Notes: a model not told the origin generated them from the letters alone. A stretch of DNA of 13,020 nt from Candidatus Woesearchaeota archaeon (GCA_019323525.1 JAHWHD010000107.1:1-13020); one strand, 5' to 3'; shown: positions 6,658-13,020, counted from the stretch's first letter. Translations and numbers: made by a program.

Positions 6658-7803
6658 TCAAGACAACTCTTTCTGCAGCACAGCATAATCCTCTGTAGAG
6701 AATATTCTTGAATCAACAGGAACTATAAGACAAGCACTGCTTCCAGAGACTTTATCCTTCATCATCGTAAGGGCATGGAGCACTTTGACAAACTCGTTTG
6801 AAGCAGCAAGGTATTCTATACCGTCAAGCAACAGAACAGACTTTTTAGCGCCGACCTTATCTATAAAATCAGTCACTACAAACGTCAGCTGTTCAAGCTC
6901 AGTAGGACTCAGATATTTTTGTTGAGTCTCTATCCTCGTAAGCCATATCAAAGGAGTTGTCTTTAGATCATAATCCTTTGCCACAAGTTCAGGGTTTGTC
7001 CTTGATATTCCTAAACCATAAACCTTGTGAAGGACATTATCAACAAACATGTCAAAACTTTTATACGGCTTTTTTTCGTTCACAAGATAAACGCTTCCAG
7101 GCTTGAGCTTGTACTTTGGCTTTTCACTGCTTGCATTGTACTCTATCTTCGGGGTTATCTCTAGTATGTGCTCAGTCAAAGGCCGCCTGTAATAATCTAT
7201 AAACCCTACAAGGAGCAGCAGCATAGGTACAAGCGATATTGTATAGAACAAAGGCGAGAACTGGATACCAAAACCAAGAGACACCAGAACAAGATAACCG
7301 AACCAGCCAAGGCTCTGCAGTATTGAAAACCTTCTAGAGCTTATCAGGAAATACCTCATGAAAAGTACAGCTATCACAATATTGAACGGAATATCAAACA
7401 GAAAGATGTGAAGGTTCTCTGCAAACAGTATCCTTGACCCGACAAAATCATAATAACCAGTAATTATCAACTGTACCATTAGAAAGATTAAAGGAAACGT
7501 CCTTTTCCAGAACCGTTTCTTTGTCACGAGTATTACAATACCAAGATACACTGCCAGGAAGAACAACGAAACCAGGCTCTGTCTCATGAAATGCAAGAAC
7601 ACATAACCAAGCCCTGAACCTGGAAGCGCCTCTGCAATGAACAATGACGAAAGTATATTGCTTAATGCATAAAACAGGAAACCCGAACCCCAGTATAACA
7701 GGCTATGGTCTTTACCTTTTCTCCATCTAAGGAACAATAACCCGGCTATGACTAGTGAAAACAATGCAATTATAAAACTGTATATCCATAAAGGCGCTGT
7801 CAT
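6658..7803 (-). CDS. Seven-helix membrane protein with C-terminal DUF835-type domain (copy B)
   Basis: It has 381 residues. About seven hydrophobic segments cover residues 6-25, 37-57, 72-93, 103-120, 133-153, 163-182 and 184-202. After a linker, the cytoplasmic C-terminal half (about 234-375) carries the DUF835 pattern: GSVYLVNEKKPYKSFDMFVD (236-255), GLGISRTNPE (263-272), PLIWLTR (284-290), SVLLLDGIEYLAASNEFVKV (322-341) and LIVPVDSRIF (359-368). DUF835 is an archaeal domain without a settled function. The layout of a polytopic sensor plus signalling module suggests a receptor, but that is inference. Its ATG overlaps the stop of copy A as ATGA, so translation is coupled. It is the last gene of the operon, and its stop lies immediately next to the stop of L11 on the other strand. 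Confidence 0.85.
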   Translation of the reverse strand: MTAPLWIYSFIIALFSLVIAGLLFLRWRKGKDHSLLYWGSGFLFYALSNILSSLFIAEALPGSGLGYVFLHFMRQSLVSLFFLAVYLGIVILVTKKRFWKRTFPLIFLMVQLIITGYYDFVGSRILFAENLHIFLFDIPFNIVIAVLFMRYFLISSRRFSILQSLGWFGYLVLVSLGFGIQFSPLFYTISLVPMLLLLVGFIDYYRRPLTEHILEITPKIEYNASSEKPKYKLKPGSVYLVNEKKPYKSFDMFVDNVLHKVYGLGISRTNPELVAKDYDLKTTPLIWLTRIETQQKYLSPTELEQLTFVVTDFIDKVGAKKSVLLLDGIEYLAASNEFVKVLHALTMMKDKVSGSSACLIVPVDSRIFSTEDYAVLQKELS

Positions 7804-8945
7804 AATCTGTCAAGCTCCCTCTCAATATACCGCATCTGCGCAGGCTCAAAGGCTTCAGACTTTATAGGCACCAAAAGATTACTTTTCACCATCGATATCT
7901 TATCCTTAAGATCCTGTAACAGGTGCAGGGTTTTCAGGAAAGTATTATGAGTCATCAGATACTCGAACCCGTCAAAGTAGACAACACTGTCCTCTGCAGT
8001 GCCCACAAACCTGTCAACTGCATAAGCTATCTCTTCAACATTTGTAGGGTTCACAGCATCCTTTACATTAAGTTCTGTTATCCACAGTATCGGAGTTCTT
8101 TTTAGAGGATACTCCTCAAGTATCTTGCTGGGATTCGTCCTTGTGACTATTAGGCCCGACTTTCCATGTAATACCTGGTCAAGGAAGATATGAAAATATT
8201 CATGGAACTGCCTGTCCTTGATAAGGATTGAACGTCTTGGAGTTAAAGGAAACTTCTGGAACTCCTTTGCACTGCACTCTTCTGCAAGCGGCTCCCTTAC
8301 AAAAAGATAGTGCCTATGTACTGAATACGATATGAACAAACACATAACTATCGCGTAAACAGCACTTAACCTGTAAGCATACACCCCAAAACTTGGAAGT
8401 ATGACTTCAGTCAGTCCTGTAAGGAACATAAACAGCAGTATACCTATCACTGCATACGCGCTCTGCATCCTTCTTATATGCGTGTCAGGCTCTCTTAAGG
8501 AAACCCTGAAATTTCTAAGACCGATTATAAGATAAAGTATGAAATACACTGCAAAAGTTTTTGAGTTCACAAGGGGGTTAAACCCTGAAGTGTAGTACAC
8601 CTTCTGAAGAGGAACCGCGATTATAAAGTAGAGGCTAGGTAAAAATACAAAAAGATTGACCCACCATTTCGAGGACATCCTTTGCTTTGGGAAGAAGGTT
8701 GTAAAATATACAAAAACCGCTGGAAGAAGCGCGATGAATACCCAATACACTTTTGACCACATCAAAGCTGTTGCAGATGAATCTGCAGCATGTATGAACA
8801 CGTCTGAAAAGAACATTGCAGCCACCAGTAAACTGAAAACTAAAAAGTTCCTGTTAACAGTTGATCTCTGGTTCTTTAAAAGTACAACCAAACCTAGAGC
8901 TAGAGCAAATACAAAAGCTGTTAACGGAAATATTATATGGACCAT
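7800..8945 (-). CDS. Seven-helix membrane protein with C-terminal DUF835-type domain (copy A)
   Basis: This is also 381 residues and paralogous to its downstream neighbour, mostly through the C-terminal domain. The membrane half (about 1-210) has segments near 4-23, 33-52, 65-85, 96-113, 128-145, 165-182 and 190-208. It resembles the 7TM N-terminal region found on some histidine kinases (MWSKVYWVFIALLPAVFVYF and FPKQRMSSKWWVNLF segments), a pattern-level judgement. The soluble half matches DUF835: FHIFLDQVLHGKSGLIVTRT NPSK (251-274), PILWITE (285-291), SVVYFDGFEYLMTHNTFLKT (320-339) and LLVPIKSEAF (357-366). There is no histidine kinase phosphoacceptor or ATPase domain. The ATG overlaps the stop of the KaiC-like gene as TAATG, and the stop overlaps copy B, placing it firmly in one translationally coupled operon. 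Confidence 0.87.
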   Translation of the reverse strand: MVHIIFPLTAFVFALALGLVVLLKNQRSTVNRNFLVFSLLVAAMFFSDVFIHAADSSATALMWSKVYWVFIALLPAVFVYFTTFFPKQRMSSKWWVNLFVFLPSLYFIIAVPLQKVYYTSGFNPLVNSKTFAVYFILYLIIGLRNFRVSLREPDTHIRRMQSAYAVIGILLFMFLTGLTEVILPSFGVYAYRLSAVYAIVMCLFISYSVHRHYLFVREPLAEECSAKEFQKFPLTPRRSILIKDRQFHEYFHIFLDQVLHGKSGLIVTRTNPSKILEEYPLKRTPILWITELNVKDAVNPTNVEEIAYAVDRFVGTAEDSVVYFDGFEYLMTHNTFLKTLHLLQDLKDKISMVKSNLLVPIKSEAFEPAQMRYIERELDRL

Positions 8946-9754
8946 TATCCGACTAGCTTTGTCAAAGCCCTAAACCTCCCCCTATCAAAATCCAGCACAA
9001 ATATGTCCATGTTAGCGTCAGTCGCCCTTAACTTGACAACATTAAGTTCTCTTTTCACTTTAAGACCCTCACGCCTCATTGCAAGGTGCAGTATTGCATC
9101 AGCAAGAAAATCCTCTACATCATACTCTCCGTACTTGCTCTCGTCAAGAGGCATCTCAGATATGAGGAACGATGTTATATCCAGATCTCTCAGGTACTCG
9201 TACATGTAGAACAGTTTTGTCCTTGGATGCTTGAACTCTGACAACGAGTAAAGAGCAGCCATTGAATCCAGTACAAACAGGTCGCACACGTCTGCCTGTT
9301 TGAGCTTTTCAAGTATATTTTTCAATACGTTCAGCCAGTCAGCGTCGGGGTTCATGTTCTTTAACTCCTTCAGCTCTTTCCTTACTGCGCCTACATCTGT
9401 AAAAACCAAAGTACCTTGCTCAACCGACCTTTTAATCTTGTCGATGTTCTCGTCGATCCTTGCAATATCAGATATCGTGATGATCTTTACCCTTGAAAGG
9501 TCAAAACCCAAGGATATCATATGGTTCAGCAACGATATAGAACTTTGCTCAAGCGTGATATACACTCCAGCCTTTTTCTTCTGCACAACCTCATTGTACA
9601 AGACATTGAACACAAGAGAAGACTTCATTGTACCTGATGTTCCTGCGACTAAAGTCACAAACCCTTCAGGTATACCTCCCTCTATGTTCTTATCAAAGTT
9701 CTCTATGTAAGTCGGAACCCTTGCAATCTCGCTTTTATCTGTAACGATCTTCAT
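8945..9754 (-). CDS. KaiC/RecA-like P-loop ATPase, single domain
   Basis: This 269-residue cytoplasmic protein has the single-domain archaeal KaiC-like fold. PTYIENFDKNIEGGIPEGFV (14-33) is the family lead-in. Walker A is GTSGTMKSS (38-46), with Met where the classic motif has Gly before Lys. GVYITLEQS (63-71) holds the catalytic-glutamate position as Glu-Gln rather than KaiC's Glu-Glu. Walker B is LFVLDSMAALYSL (159-171), and FLISEMP (196-202) follows. RELNVVKLRATDANMDIFVL (235-254) matches the KaiC ending. Such proteins are used in archaeal signalling, including motility control; the role here is unknown. GAGGTGA (plus strand 9761-9767) is a Shine-Dalgarno six bases upstream and contains the upstream gene's stop. 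The next gene's start overlaps this stop. Confidence 0.92.
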   Translation of the reverse strand: MKIVTDKSEIARVPTYIENFDKNIEGGIPEGFVTLVAGTSGTMKSSLVFNVLYNEVVQKKKAGVYITLEQSSISLLNHMISLGFDLSRVKIITISDIARIDENIDKIKRSVEQGTLVFTDVGAVRKELKELKNMNPDADWLNVLKNILEKLKQADVCDLFVLDSMAALYSLSEFKHPRTKLFYMYEYLRDLDITSFLISEMPLDESKYGEYDVEDFLADAILHLAMRREGLKVKRELNVVKLRATDANMDIFVLDFDRGRFRALTKLVG

Positions 9755-9760
9755 TTATTT

Positions 9761-10927
9761 TCACCTCGTATAAGCAATATCATCAACTTTGCCAGCTTTA
9801 GTGCTTACTATAATCTGGCTGTCCAGGACAGCATTACCTGTGATTATTCCCTCTGTCTGGTACTCCCACACCTTTTTACCTACTAACTCTCCTGGATCGC
9901 TTGTCAACAGACTTGTATAATGGCCTGACTGCATAACTATCCCTGACAAACCAGGCATGTAATCAAGCACAAAACTGCCCTCTCCATCCAGGACATACAA
10001 TGTATTATCATAACTTCCTGCAATAACTTCCAAGCGACCGTCTCCATCAATATCAATTATCAACGGAGTTGCCACAACCCAAAAATCTGTCTCATAGCTC
10101 CATAACATCTTACCCTTGTTATTGATTGCATAAACATTATTATCGCAGCTTCCGAACACTATCTCAGGCTCTCCGTCCTTGTTAATATCTGCAACAGCAA
10201 CTTTATTCATTATCCGTCCTTCAGTCTCGAATACCCAGTAAGGTTTCCCGTCTAGATCAAGACAGTAAAGATTATTATCTGTACTTCCTACAAGCAAGTA
10301 CTCAATCTTATGGAAAAGTTCTGTTACTAAAGGCTCTGCAACAACTGAACCGCCAGTCTTAAACGACCAGACTAAAGCACCTTTCAGATCAAGACAGTAC
10401 AATACTCCGTTGTTTGCACCGAAATAAATCCTGTTGTTATAGCACGCGGGGCTGGACTCAATCCTAGACTTTACATTGTACTTCCATACAAGTTTACCGT
10501 CTATATCAAGACAATAGAAATTACCGTCAGTCGCTCCGAACAAGATTCTTTGGTTACAGAAGATCACCTTTCCCCTGACAGCACCCCTTACTTTATGCTT
10601 CCAGTACTGTTTACCTTCAAGGTTCAAAGCAGTGACAATCCCTGCATCAGATCCGACAAGTATCACATCCACGCCATTGATGTTATAATAGGTTGGCTGT
10701 GAATATATCGCGTTGATTTCCTTTTGTTCAAGGAACATCTCTTCTACCTTGCTAACCTTTCCTGAAACCTTGTGCTCCCAAACTATATTGCCAGAGGCGT
10801 CAAGCATCAGAACTCTACCGTCCATTGTAGCTGCTATAATCTTATCCTTTGCAACTGAAGGAGCAGTAAGAATAGAAGATTTTGTATTATAGCTCCATTT
10901 CTCAAAAACCCTACCTCTTTTTTTCAT
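9761..10927 (-). CDS. Cytoplasmic PQQ-like beta-propeller repeat protein
   Basis: This 388-residue protein is built of about eight propeller repeats. Each has a Trp docking strand (WSYNT at 11, VWEHKV at 49, YWKHKV at 108, VWKYNV at 147, VWSFKT at 186, YWVFET at 230, LWSYET at 275, VWEYQT at 353) and a YCLDLDG/LYVLDGEG-type strand. Two loops, VADINKDGEPEIVFG (245-259) and IIDIDGDGRLEVIAG (290-304), carry the D-x-D/N-x-DG pattern of calcium-binding FG-GAP-like repeats. Most relatives are exported, yet this one starts MKKRGRVFEKWSYN with no signal peptide or membrane anchor, so it is probably intracellular. It more likely serves as a binding scaffold or ligand sensor than as a quinoprotein enzyme, since no dehydrogenase catalytic residues are recognisable. 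It is the first gene of the operon, with GGGGTG (plus strand 10932-10937) just upstream of its ATG. Confidence 0.9.
   Translation of the reverse strand: MKKRGRVFEKWSYNTKSSILTAPSVAKDKIIAATMDGRVLMLDASGNIVWEHKVSGKVSKVEEMFLEQKEINAIYSQPTYYNINGVDVILVGSDAGIVTALNLEGKQYWKHKVRGAVRGKVIFCNQRILFGATDGNFYCLDIDGKLVWKYNVKSRIESSPACYNNRIYFGANNGVLYCLDLKGALVWSFKTGGSVVAEPLVTELFHKIEYLLVGSTDNNLYCLDLDGKPYWVFETEGRIMNKVAVADINKDGEPEIVFGSCDNNVYAINNKGKMLWSYETDFWVVATPLIIDIDGDGRLEVIAGSYDNTLYVLDGEGSFVLDYMPGLSGIVMQSGHYTSLLTSDPGELVGKKVWEYQTEGIITGNAVLDSQIIVSTKAGKVDDIAYTR
10256..10515 (-). repeat. Imperfect direct repeats inside the propeller gene
   Basis: The plus-strand word ATCAAGACAGTA occurs at 10256-10267 and 10388-10399, and as ATCAAGACAATA at 10505-10516. 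The spacings of about 132 and 117 bases equal one propeller blade. They encode the repeated YCLDLDG/YCLDIDG strand, so they reflect repeat duplication within the protein and not a separate element. Confidence 0.7.
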
Positions 10928-10964
10928 GATACACCCCGATAATATATAGAAAAATGGAATTGCT

Positions 10965-10974
10965 ATTTATAAAT
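10965..10974 (-). promoter_or_regulatory. TATA box of the propeller-KaiC-DUF835 operon
   Basis: ATTTATAAAT is centred near 10969, which predicts initiation near 10943 and a leader of about 16 bases carrying CGGGGTG just before the ATG at 10927. A second AT-rich stretch, CTATATATTATC at 10939-10950, lies too close to the start codon to be the TATA. The element is a perfect palindrome within an 89-base divergent region. No other promoter was seen before the three downstream genes. Confidence 0.55.
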
Positions 10975-10985
10975 GTGTCGGTAAG

Positions 10986-10996
10986 CTTTATAAAAA
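10986..10996 (+). promoter_or_regulatory. TATA box, leaderless start of the 162-residue gene
   Basis: CTTTATAAAAA is centred about 26 bases before the ATG at 11017, so the mRNA should begin at the start codon. This also decides the start: an upstream in-frame ATG at 10954 would lie before the promoter. Confidence 0.65.
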
Positions 10997-11016
10997 CCAC
11001 GCATTCTCCAAAAATC

Positions 11017-11505
11017 ATGAAACAGTTCATAGAATCCGAAAGATGGTACAGTATTGACACAGGAGTCCAGCAGGTGTACAGGCTTCTTGAAGATTCAAAA
11101 CCTGAATTTCTAAGACTTGCAAAAGAAAAAGGTAAAGAGTTCTGGCTGAGAAGCATCATCTACAACAGACAAGAAGAAGATACTGATATTGTTAGAGCAG
11201 CTGAACAAACCTGCGAAATCCTAAAAGCATCTGAGCTAGTACTCACTCTAAATGGCAAAAGTTACAAGCTAGAGTTTCCTGGCGCAGATATAAGACTAAT
11301 ACCTCCTGAGGGAGACATGTCTGCTATAAACGACTTTGTTGATTATGAAACCCTATCACTTCTAGTCTGCGAAGGAAAGCCAACAACAGAACTTGTCAGT
11401 TACATAAACATCATCACAAAACTTATCGCAGAAAAACAACAGATAAAACGATTACCTTTCATGCTCTACAGGCATCTAAGGAGAAAGAAACTAGATATAA
11501 GTTAG
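11017..11505 (+). CDS. Unrecognised 162-residue soluble protein
   Basis: I do not recognise this protein. It begins MKQFIESERWYSIDTGVQQV and looks soluble and mostly helical. Helical segments are apparent at about 15-35 (VQQVYRLLEDSKPEFLRLAK) and 60-75 (VRAAEQTCEILKAS). A short beta-type stretch LVLTLNGKSYKLEF follows, and there is a further helical end (SYINIITKLIAEKQQIKRLP). The C-terminus is basic (YRHLRRKKLDIS). There is no helix-turn-helix, zinc motif or signal peptide that I can see. The start at 11017 follows from the TATA geometry; an in-frame ATG at 10954 would add 21 residues of poor quality. It is divergent from the propeller operon across an 89-base gap, so a regulatory link is possible but not shown. 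Confidence 0.75.
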   Translation: MKQFIESERWYSIDTGVQQVYRLLEDSKPEFLRLAKEKGKEFWLRSIIYNRQEEDTDIVRAAEQTCEILKASELVLTLNGKSYKLEFPGADIRLIPPEGDMSAINDFVDYETLSLLVCEGKPTTELVSYINIITKLIAEKQQIKRLPFMLYRHLRRKKLDIS

Positions 11506-11519
11506 ATATAAAATAGCAA

Positions 11520-11531
11520 CTTTTATATATA
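11520..11531 (+). promoter_or_regulatory. TATA box, leaderless start of the transporter gene
   Basis: CTTTTATATATA is centred about 27 bases before the ATG at 11553. No Shine-Dalgarno is present, so the transcript is predicted to be leaderless. Confidence 0.6.
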
Positions 11532-11552
11532 CACATTCTAATATTTTCACAT

Positions 11553-12977
11553 ATGGAAAAGAGGTTGGTAGATTTAATTAGAAAAGGTTTTGAACAGAAA
11601 CAGACAATTGACGAGATAAAACATCAGCTTCTAAGCCACGGCAACCTTGAGAAAGATGTTGTTGAAGGTCTTAACCAAGTTTCTAAAGAGATCAAAGGTA
11701 TCGAGGTAAAAAAGAAACGTTCTTTATCATCATACTTCCTTTCAAAAGAGATCCTTGACAGGGTTGGCTACGGATTTGGAGCAGAACAGTTCATCAACAT
11801 CCTGTTCTTCCATACAGGAGCTTCATACTTTCTTATAGGTATCATAAACGGATTAAAAGCCATCATCTCAGTACTCTTCTCAACATTCTTCACGCGTTAC
11901 ACAGAGACAAAAGAGGTTGACAAAAAGACCATAGCCAGGTTTGGTATACTGTTCGGTTTCTCTTTCCTGCTAATAGCTATTGCAAGGTTCATACACAACA
12001 TTCCGCTGTTCATTGTCGCTGTATTGCTAGGCACTGTATCAGTAGTAAGCCACGGCGATTTATACCAAAAACTGATATCTGATGTTTTGAGAAAAGAAAA
12101 ACGTTCAGGAGCTTTAAGGAAGATAGGTTTCTACGGAGTACTTATACTCGCTGCCTCAATGCTTTTATCAGGTTTTCTTATGGACCTGTTTCCTGCTACA
12201 GGAAAACTTGTCAATATATTCGGCACCCAGATAAGAATATACGGTTATCTTATCTCTTTCGAGATAACTGCTTTTGCGTTCATTGTCTCAGGGTTTATAC
12301 TCTCTTTTATCAAGGAAAAGCCTAAACAAAAGGTCTCGATTGCAGAAGAGTTCCAGAACTTTTACTTCACTTTAAAGCATAACACAATTAAGTACCTGAA
12401 AAACAAAACAATCCTGATCCTGCTGATAGCAGCCACTATCACCGGTTTCACACAGACTATTGGGTACTCATATTACGGCCTTTACATATTCCAGATATTT
12501 AACAAGGTATATCTTAAAGGGTTCCTTAACGTAGCTGTTATCTTCCTTGCAGCTGCACTGTTCTCGCTCATGTCTCCAGGCATAGCAAGAAACCTGTCAA
12601 AAAGGTACGGGAAGATACCTATGTTAGTTTTCGGAACAGTATTGCTGTCAATCATGCCTTTTACCTTCTACTACAACCCGACAATCTTCACTATAGCTGC
12701 AGGTACAGTACTAAGCATTATCGGTTCATCATTGGTAGGATTAGCAACAGGCCTTATGCTGTCTGACCTTGTCCACAAAAAAGAGAGAAAGATATACTAT
12801 TCAACATTCTCGCTTATCATGACAGTCCCTTACATAATCACTGTGCCTATAGGCGCTTGGTTTGCACAGAACTTTGGCGCAAGGGTCCTGTTTTTTTACC
12901 TAGGACTCATACTCCTGATAATCGTTGCTCCGTTATACTTTATACTTTTATTCATTAAAAGAGAGGCTGTTGTCTGA
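11553..12977 (+). CDS. MFS-type membrane transporter with an N-terminal helical add-on domain
   Basis: This 474-residue polytopic protein has about 12 hydrophobic segments. The first six lie in about 75-255 (FINILFFHTGASYFLIGIIN, FGILFGFSFLLIAIARFI, LFIVAVLLGTVSVVS, VLILAASMLLSGFLMDLFP, ISFEITAFAFIVSGFILSFI). A cytoplasmic stretch at about 256-285 separates them from the last six (286-468). SPGIARNLSKRYGKIPML (341-358) resembles the MFS loop 8-9 basic motif (G-x-x-x-D/S-R-x-G-R/K). The substrate is not evident. Residues 1-70 precede the first membrane segment and include VDLIRKGFEQKQTIDEIKHQ LLSHGNLEKDVVEGL, a two-helix pattern not part of the MFS fold. The next gene overlaps this stop as TGATG, so the two are probably co-translated. 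Confidence 0.82.
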   Translation: MEKRLVDLIRKGFEQKQTIDEIKHQLLSHGNLEKDVVEGLNQVSKEIKGIEVKKKRSLSSYFLSKEILDRVGYGFGAEQFINILFFHTGASYFLIGIINGLKAIISVLFSTFFTRYTETKEVDKKTIARFGILFGFSFLLIAIARFIHNIPLFIVAVLLGTVSVVSHGDLYQKLISDVLRKEKRSGALRKIGFYGVLILAASMLLSGFLMDLFPATGKLVNIFGTQIRIYGYLISFEITAFAFIVSGFILSFIKEKPKQKVSIAEEFQNFYFTLKHNTIKYLKNKTILILLIAATITGFTQTIGYSYYGLYIFQIFNKVYLKGFLNVAVIFLAAALFSLMSPGIARNLSKRYGKIPMLVFGTVLLSIMPFTFYYNPTIFTIAAGTVLSIIGSSLVGLATGLMLSDLVHKKERKIYYSTFSLIMTVPYIITVPIGAWFAQNFGARVLFFYLGLILLIIVAPLYFILLFIKREAVV

Positions 12978-13020
12978 TGTACGAGCTACTGATACTTATA
13001 CTTGGGATCGCAGGACTTCT
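12977..13020 (+). CDS. Start of a membrane or exported protein, cut by the window edge
   Basis: The stop of the transporter gene overlaps a new ATG (TGATG). The following 14 complete codons read MYELLILILGIAGL, a strongly hydrophobic beginning that suggests a membrane segment or signal anchor. The overlap favours a real coupled gene. Too little is visible to name it. Confidence 0.6.
   Translation, partial: MYELLILILGIAGL

Noticed and set aside
6446..6688. Alternative plus-strand frame inside the L11 extension, considered as a sign of frameshift
   Set aside because: The +0 frame stays open with coherent coiled-coil sequence to a normal stop; the shifted frame is Arg/Ser/Leu-rich noise.
8656..8973. 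Plus-strand open frame opposite the first 7TM-DUF835 gene and the KaiC gene end
   Set aside because: Both minus-strand genes are well supported and overlap-coupled; this frame lacks any start signal.
9300..9710. Plus-strand open frame opposite the KaiC-like gene
   Set aside because: It is Ser/Phe-rich antisense shadow covering the Walker motifs of the real gene.
10256..10516. Spaced direct repeats considered as CRISPR-like or regulatory
   Set aside because: They are in frame, imperfect and spaced by one propeller blade, so protein repeat structure explains them.
10939..10950. CTATATATTATC as the TATA box of the propeller operon
   Set aside because: It would start transcription inside the gene; the palindromic ATTTATAAAT further upstream gives a sensible leader.
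10954..11016. Upstream in-frame ATG extension of the 162-residue protein
   Set aside because: The TATA box at 10986-10996 would lie inside the coding region, and the added residues do not look like protein sequence of the same quality.

Overview
This is archaeal chromosomal DNA, AT-rich and densely coded. The signs are a group II chaperonin (thermosome), an archaeal-type CMP kinase, a long-type FKBP, the FtsZ-SecE-Spt5-L11 gene order, archaeal TATA boxes about 26 bases from inferred transcript starts, and a mix of leaderless and Shine-Dalgarno-led genes. No diagnostic lineage marker is present. The charged L11 tail, small helical add-on domains and several orphan proteins would fit a DPANN-like or otherwise poorly sampled archaeon, but that is a guess.

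Left part (1-3785): the N-terminal end of a thermosome subunit and a 423-residue orphan protein lie on the minus strand. Divergent from the orphan, the plus strand carries a SAM-methyltransferase-like protein, CMP kinase and a SlyD-like FKBP prolyl isomerase, each with its own TATA box.

Central part (3786-6657): ftsZ, secE and spt5 form a tight operon joining cell division, protein export and transcription elongation. A 286-base gap follows, holding a candidate small minus-strand gene with its own promoter. Then comes ribosomal protein L11, which has an unusual C-terminal coiled-coil extension of about 90 residues. The L1-L10-L12 genes that often follow L11 in archaea are absent here.

Right part (6658-10927, minus strand): a four-gene, translationally coupled operon encodes a cytoplasmic PQQ-like beta-propeller, a KaiC/RecA-like P-loop ATPase, and two tandem proteins of identical length (381 residues). 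Each of the two has about seven membrane helices followed by a DUF835-type cytoplasmic domain. It looks like a membrane sensor and ATPase module and is the best candidate here for an uncharacterised system. Its function is not known from the sequence.

Far right (10928-13020): a short divergent promoter region separates this operon from a leaderless 162-residue orphan. Then come an MFS-type transporter with an extra N-terminal helical domain, and the first codons of a coupled membrane gene cut by the window edge. I saw no tRNA, rRNA, CRISPR array, insertion sequence or integrase.
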